Below, one piece after another: positions 60,707-64,000 of a stretch of DNA of 64,000 bases. The translations under genes and the position numbers were made by a program. The notes under the pieces were generated by a model, which was given only the letters and a program-made list of their open reading frames with translations, searched no databases and was not told the origin of the DNA. The DNA is from Bradyrhizobium vignae. Its GTDB lineage: Bacteria; Pseudomonadota; Alphaproteobacteria; Rhizobiales; Xanthobacteraceae. The stretch covers positions 1-64,000 of the forward strand of contig NZ_RDQF01000042.1 in NCBI RefSeq assembly GCF_004114425.1, given 5' to 3'. Position 1 is the first letter of the stretch. Every line of letters starts with the position of its first letter.

Positions 60707-62016
60707 ACGGCCAGGTAACGCCGGCGATGCAGTCCATCCAGCGCTACATGATCGTCGGCATGATCATGCTCGGTCTGGTGACGTTTGGCATCGGCGGTTG
60801 GGCGACAACAACCCAATTGTCGGGCGCGGTCATCGCTCAGGGCGTTGTCGTGGTGGATTCGAGCGTCAAGAAGGTTCAGCACGCCACGGGCGGAATCGTG
60901 GGAGAGCTGCGTGTGCGCCAGGGCGATCGGGTCAATGCAGGCGACGTTTTGATCCGCCTCGACGAGACGCAGACGCTCGCGAATGCGACGATTGTCACCA
61001 ACAGCATCGACGAACTGCTGGCTCGGCAGGCTCGTCTCGAGGCCGAGCGCGATGGTGCCGAGCAGGTCGTGTTTCCAAAGCTGCTGCTCGACCGGGCCAA
61101 GGAGAGCAACTCCGAGGCGAGCCGCGCGATCACGGCGGAGCGGAAGCTGTTCGACCTTCGCCGTCAGGCGAGGAGCGGCCAAAAAGCGCAGTTGCAGGAG
61201 AAAAGCGCGCAGCTCGAGAACGAGATCAAGGGTTATACGGGTCAGACCGAGGCCAAGCAGAAGGAAGTCGAATTCATCCGTCAGGAGCTGGAGGGCGTAC
61301 GCAGCCTCTGGCAGAAGAATCTGGTGCCGATCACGCGGCTCAATTCCCTCGAGCGCGACTCCGCCCGTATCGAGGGCGAGCGTAGCCAGCTCGCAGGAAT
61401 GATTGCTCAGTCGAAGGGAAAAATCTCCGAAATCGGACTCCAGATCATTCAGATCGACCAGGACCTCCGAACGGAGGTCGGCAAGGACCTGATCGAAACC
61501 CGCTCGAAACTCTCCGAGCTGGGCGAGCGCAAGACAGCGGCGGTCGACCAATTAAATCGCGTCGATATCAGGGCGCCGCAATCCGGCCGCGTCCATGAGC
61601 TCAGCGTCCACACGGTCGGAGGGGTGATCTCTCCCGGGGAGCAAATCATGCTGATCGTTCCCGATGCGGACTCGCTTGCGGTCGAGGTCAAGATCGCACC
61701 GAAGGATATCGACCAGGTCTATGTTGGGCAGACCACGACGATGCGCTTTGCAGCATTCAACCAGAAGACCACGCCCGAGATCGACGGCGAGGTCAGCATG
61801 GTCTCGGCAGACATCACGCAGGATCAGCGTGCCGGCACGAGCTACTACACAGGCCGCGTCCTGCTGAAGAAGGAAGAGCTCGCGAAGCTCGGCTCGGCCA
61901 AGTTGCTGCCCGGCATGCCGGTCGAGGTCTTCATCAAGACGGCAGGTCGAACCGCGCTTTCATACTTGCTCAAGCCGCTGCAGGATCAGGCGGGGAGGGC
62001 GTTCAAGGAGCGCTGA
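60703..62016 (+). CDS. Type I secretion periplasmic adaptor (HlyD/PrtE type)
   Basis: A 437-residue membrane-fusion protein from a GTG start overlapping the exporter stop. One membrane helix (MIVGMIMLGLVTFGIGGWAT), first lipoyl half (KKVQHATGGIVGELRVRQGD, NAGDVLIRLDETQT), long coiled coil, second half (VDIRAPQSGRVHELSVHTVG, LAVEVKIAPKDIDQVYVGQT) and the family end MPVEVFIKTAGRTALSYLLK. Pairs with the PrtD-type exporter; an outer-membrane TolC partner is not in the window. Confidence 0.94.
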   Translation: MNGQVTPAMQSIQRYMIVGMIMLGLVTFGIGGWATTTQLSGAVIAQGVVVVDSSVKKVQHATGGIVGELRVRQGDRVNAGDVLIRLDETQTLANATIVTNSIDELLARQARLEAERDGAEQVVFPKLLLDRAKESNSEASRAITAERKLFDLRRQARSGQKAQLQEKSAQLENEIKGYTGQTEAKQKEVEFIRQELEGVRSLWQKNLVPITRLNSLERDSARIEGERSQLAGMIAQSKGKISEIGLQIIQIDQDLRTEVGKDLIETRSKLSELGERKTAAVDQLNRVDIRAPQSGRVHELSVHTVGGVISPGEQIMLIVPDADSLAVEVKIAPKDIDQVYVGQTTTMRFAAFNQKTTPEIDGEVSMVSADITQDQRAGTSYYTGRVLLKKEELAKLGSAKLLPGMPVEVFIKTAGRTALSYLLKPLQDQAGRAFKER

Positions 62017-62840
62017 ATCTCCGCCGCCGCGTGCGACTGCATCCGTTCGGGACCGGCGCCCTGGCTCTGGGCGCTGGCATTGCGACCGGCCTCTGAAAAG
62101 GCGGCTGGTCGGCCGGACCCATCGGCAGCGGGCGTAGCAGGCCGGCGAAAGCGCGTCACACGCGGGACGGACTCTGCGGCCGGGTTTGGAAGAGCCGACC
62201 GCCGCAGCCTGGAGATGTCAGGCCGTCGCAAGAGATTTGAGGCGGCGAACGTCGTGCGGTCGCGCCACCTCCTGATCAGGCGCAGGAAACCGCGCGCCGC
62301 TCGACGGAGCGGCCGTGACCGATGCCGGTTGCGCGTGGGCGAGACCCCCGACCGCTCGAACCAGCGCCCGCTGAGGACGTCCATGCGCCTGGTGTACAGG
62401 GTCAGCCCCCAGAATGACGAGTAGCTCATTCGGCATGTGAAATCCGTCCTGCCCGGGGAAGTACGGTCGAAGGTTTTGGCCTCGGTGAATAATTAAATCA
62501 ACAGTTACAGTTTTTCTGACCGTTAAATCGCAGCCTTGCTGGACAGGTGAAGCAGGTTCGCGCCGCGCTGCCGCGCTGATGCGCCTTCCGTCGGACACCC
62601 GAGCCGATACGTCCCGCTCCATTCGTTGCTCCATTCTGCCTTCGGTTGGACCCCTGTAGCGCCGCGGCGGCTGCCGCTTGCGATCTTCTGCGCCTATTTA
62701 ATTGCGATTCTATTGTTGCTATTTAAATTAATATAAATACAATTAAATAACAGAAATCTGCGGGATGGCCGCTCGTGACGGAGGCGGCCGCTCCGAGTGT
62801 AAATCCGGGGCCTGGTTCGCGTTCGCATGGGAATCGGCAG
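62017..62840. other. Gap without a firm gene; AT-rich promoter island at its end
   Basis: Minus-strand frames exist: 62429-61986 (begins MSYSSFWGLTLYTRRMDVLS, then Arg-rich) and 62634-62218. Neither has a clear ribosome site or a recognised family, so I do not call them, although the first has GC-rich third positions at its start. 62690-62755 is AT-rich with CTATTTAATTGCG, CTATTTAAATTAATATAAAT and CAATTAAATAAC and is probably the promoter of the following peptidase gene. Confidence 0.45.
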
Positions 62841-63452
62841 ATGCAACGACCCTGGGTAGCGATCGTCTCAGCGCTGGCTGTCATGATCGGAGGCGTCCAG
62901 TGGGCGAGTGCGGCATTGTTGATATTGCCGGGGGCTCCGCAGCCGGCTTCCGCGCATATCGAGCTGGGACGCCCGACGCTCGCTCCCTTCAGTTACACGA
63001 TGTTTTGTCTGCGCTATGAGGCCGAATGCCGCCCGCGCCGCTCCTTCCGCGGCGGGCCGATCCGGTTGACTGAGAAGCGATGGGCGGACTTGCGGGAAGT
63101 CAATCGTACGGTCAACGCGGCGATCGCGCCGGAGCGCAACGAGCTCGGTCTTGCGGGCGAGACGTGGATCATCAACCCTGTTCGCGGCGATTGCAACGAT
63201 TACGCCGTGAGCAAGCGCCACGAGCTGCTTCAGCGCGGCTGGTCGGCCCGCGTCCTGCTATTGGGTGAAGTCGTCGTTGGCTCCGGAGAGCATCATCTGG
63301 TGCTCCTCGTGCGCACCAGGAGCGGCGACGTGGTTCTCGACAATCTTACTCCACAGATCAAGCTCTGGTCGAGCGCGCCTTATCGCTGGGTTCGCGTGCA
63401 GAACCCGGCGGACAACCGGCTGTGGGCGGCGGTCGGACGGGAAGGGACGTGA
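62841..63452 (+). CDS. Transglutaminase-like cysteine peptidase (BTLCP, LapG-like fold)
   Basis: A 203-residue protein from ATG 62841 with a signal peptide (MQRPWVAIVSALAVMIGGVQ, then WASAA). The papain-like triad is visible: Cys in NPVRGDCNDYAVSKRHELL, His in GEHHLVLLVRT, Asp in DVVLDNLTPQI. These are the marks of the bacterial transglutaminase-like cysteine proteinases to which LapG belongs. LapG releases type I secreted adhesins by cutting near their N-terminus; the proximity of type I substrates is suggestive, but no LapD-like or LapA-like protein is in the window. A GTG at 62775 would give a longer form without a clean signal peptide. Confidence 0.9.
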   Translation: MQRPWVAIVSALAVMIGGVQWASAALLILPGAPQPASAHIELGRPTLAPFSYTMFCLRYEAECRPRRSFRGGPIRLTEKRWADLREVNRTVNAAIAPERNELGLAGETWIINPVRGDCNDYAVSKRHELLQRGWSARVLLLGEVVVGSGEHHLVLLVRTRSGDVVLDNLTPQIKLWSSAPYRWVRVQNPADNRLWAAVGREGT

Positions 63453-63786
63453 GCGCAACAGCGCCGCAGCGCCACAAGCCTTCCTTCGCCTAGCAGGATC
63501 GTGAGCTACTCCTCGGCACGTTTGGGCCGCTCGAGCGAAGCCGGCCTCGCTTCAATTGCAGATTCGACGAGCGACCGGGACAAGCGACCGTTGGCGGTGC
63601 ACATGAATACCGGTCCAGGATCCTTTTCCGGAAAGGGTAAGCGATCCTTCAAGGGTTCCGACTCGTCACATGGCGCTGCACCAGAGCCATGGACGCGCAA
63701 CAATTGTTCAATCTTTATTTAAATTATTGTTTATGGTGTTTAATATGGTGGTGCGCGCTTGCGCGAGTTTAAGAAAGGGGCAGCGA
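63453..63786. other. Gap with AT-rich promoter island
   Basis: About 330 bases. A frame at 63501-63722 and its antisense counterpart exist but neither looks convincing. 63708-63750 is AT-rich (TCTTTATTTAAATTATTGTT, TGTTTAATATGG) and should be the promoter of the gene that runs off the window. Confidence 0.45.
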
Positions 63787-64000
63787 ATGGAGTTCCGCCC
63801 ACCAGCTGGAGAGCTTGGTAAGGCGAGGAATATTGTACGTTCCAGCAAGGAAGTGGTGCCCAGCTTCGGGCTTTTCGATTCAGCGCAAGCCAAAGCAAAA
63901 CCTAGCAGTCGCGAACCTCCGCCGTGGCGGTACCCGGTATTGTGGTATGCCACTTCTGTTTTGCTCCTCTTGCTGTTTGCAATGGTGAATTTTGGGACGG
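63787..64000 (+). CDS. N-terminal part of a membrane protein, cut by the window end
   Basis: ATG 63787 with AAAGGGG (63775-63781) upstream opens a frame that stays open to the last base: MEFRPPAGELGKARNIVRSS, then a hydrophilic stretch with Lys/Ser/Pro and PPWRYPVLWYATSVLLLLLF followed by AMVNFGT. So there is a cytoplasmic leader of about 50 residues and one clear membrane helix before the window ends. No family can be assigned from 71 residues. It may belong with the peptidase or secretion genes. Confidence 0.6.
   Translation, partial: MEFRPPAGELGKARNIVRSSKEVVPSFGLFDSAQAKAKPSSREPPPWRYPVLWYATSVLLLLLFAMVNFGT

Noticed and set aside
61986..62634. Minus-strand genes in the gap after the second HlyD gene
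   Set aside because: Two overlapping frames compete, no clear ribosome site or family; Arg/Ala/Pro-rich as expected from GC-rich non-coding DNA. Left open in the gap note.
1..64000. tRNA, rRNA, riboswitch and phage genes
   Set aside because: None was recognised by eye on either strand; a covariance-model scan would be needed to exclude small RNAs.

Overview
The window looks like chromosomal DNA of a GC-rich alphaproteobacterium, most likely a Bradyrhizobium-type rhizobium. Reasons: high third-position GC, H-NS proteins of the alphaproteobacterial HvrA-like type, a BTLCP-type transglutaminase-like peptidase, an IS701-like transposase remnant of a kind common in rhizobia, and a large exopolysaccharide (EPS) locus. 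The genus is an inference from protein style; no rRNA, tRNA or CRISPR array was seen.

Layout. 1-1380 is decayed DNA: the 3' end of an IS701-like transposase with a frameshift, then a frameshifted GAF-domain gene on the minus strand. 1382-8618 is a catabolic and uptake cluster: a GntR/FCD regulator, then ureidoglycolate lyase (AllA-like), an allantoinase-type deacetylase (PuuE-like), a polar amino-acid type ABC transporter (binding protein, two permeases, ATPase), an NAD-dependent epimerase and an SDR oxidoreductase, tightly packed. 8619-10502 is mostly non-coding, with one supported small cysteine-containing protein. 10503-13059 is a compact cassette: a small protein, a PqqD-HprK-like kinase fusion and a nucleotidyltransferase, which looks like a peptide-modification system of unknown product. 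13196-14671 carries two divergent H-NS family genes.

14727-62016 is one large surface-polysaccharide and secretion region. It holds a priming sugar transferase, a Wzy/ligase-like membrane protein and a Wzc-type co-polymerase/tyrosine kinase (all minus strand); a complete dTDP-L-rhamnose operon (rfbCBDA order); a 1556-residue putative secreted protein with an N,N-dimethylformamidase-like domain and DUF4082/Ig repeats; a type I secretion pair (ABC with C39-like domain, HlyD); glycosyltransferases; a nucleotide-sugar set resembling the UDP-ManNAc(3NAc)A pathway (2-epimerase, 6-dehydrogenase, 3-dehydrogenase, aminotransferase, acetyltransferase); a Wzx flippase; a second aminotransferase; a glycosyltransferase with two methyltransferase domains; a mosaic of glycosyltransferase, FkbM methyltransferase and Wzy genes in mixed orientation; two paralogous beta-helix proteins; and a second type I secretion pair. 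A LapG-like cysteine peptidase and the start of a membrane protein close the window.

How it fits together (inference): nucleotide sugars (dTDP-rhamnose, ManNAc-type uronic acid) are assembled on a lipid carrier by the priming transferase and glycosyltransferases, flipped by Wzx, polymerised by Wzy-like proteins and exported under Wzc control. Two type I systems put large repeat proteins and a beta-helix protein, possibly polysaccharide-binding or -modifying, outside the cell. Nearly every regulatory gap in the region has an AT-rich island with ATTTAAT/ATTAAAT words, so AT-seeking regulators such as H-NS or MucR/Ros proteins are plausible coordinators.
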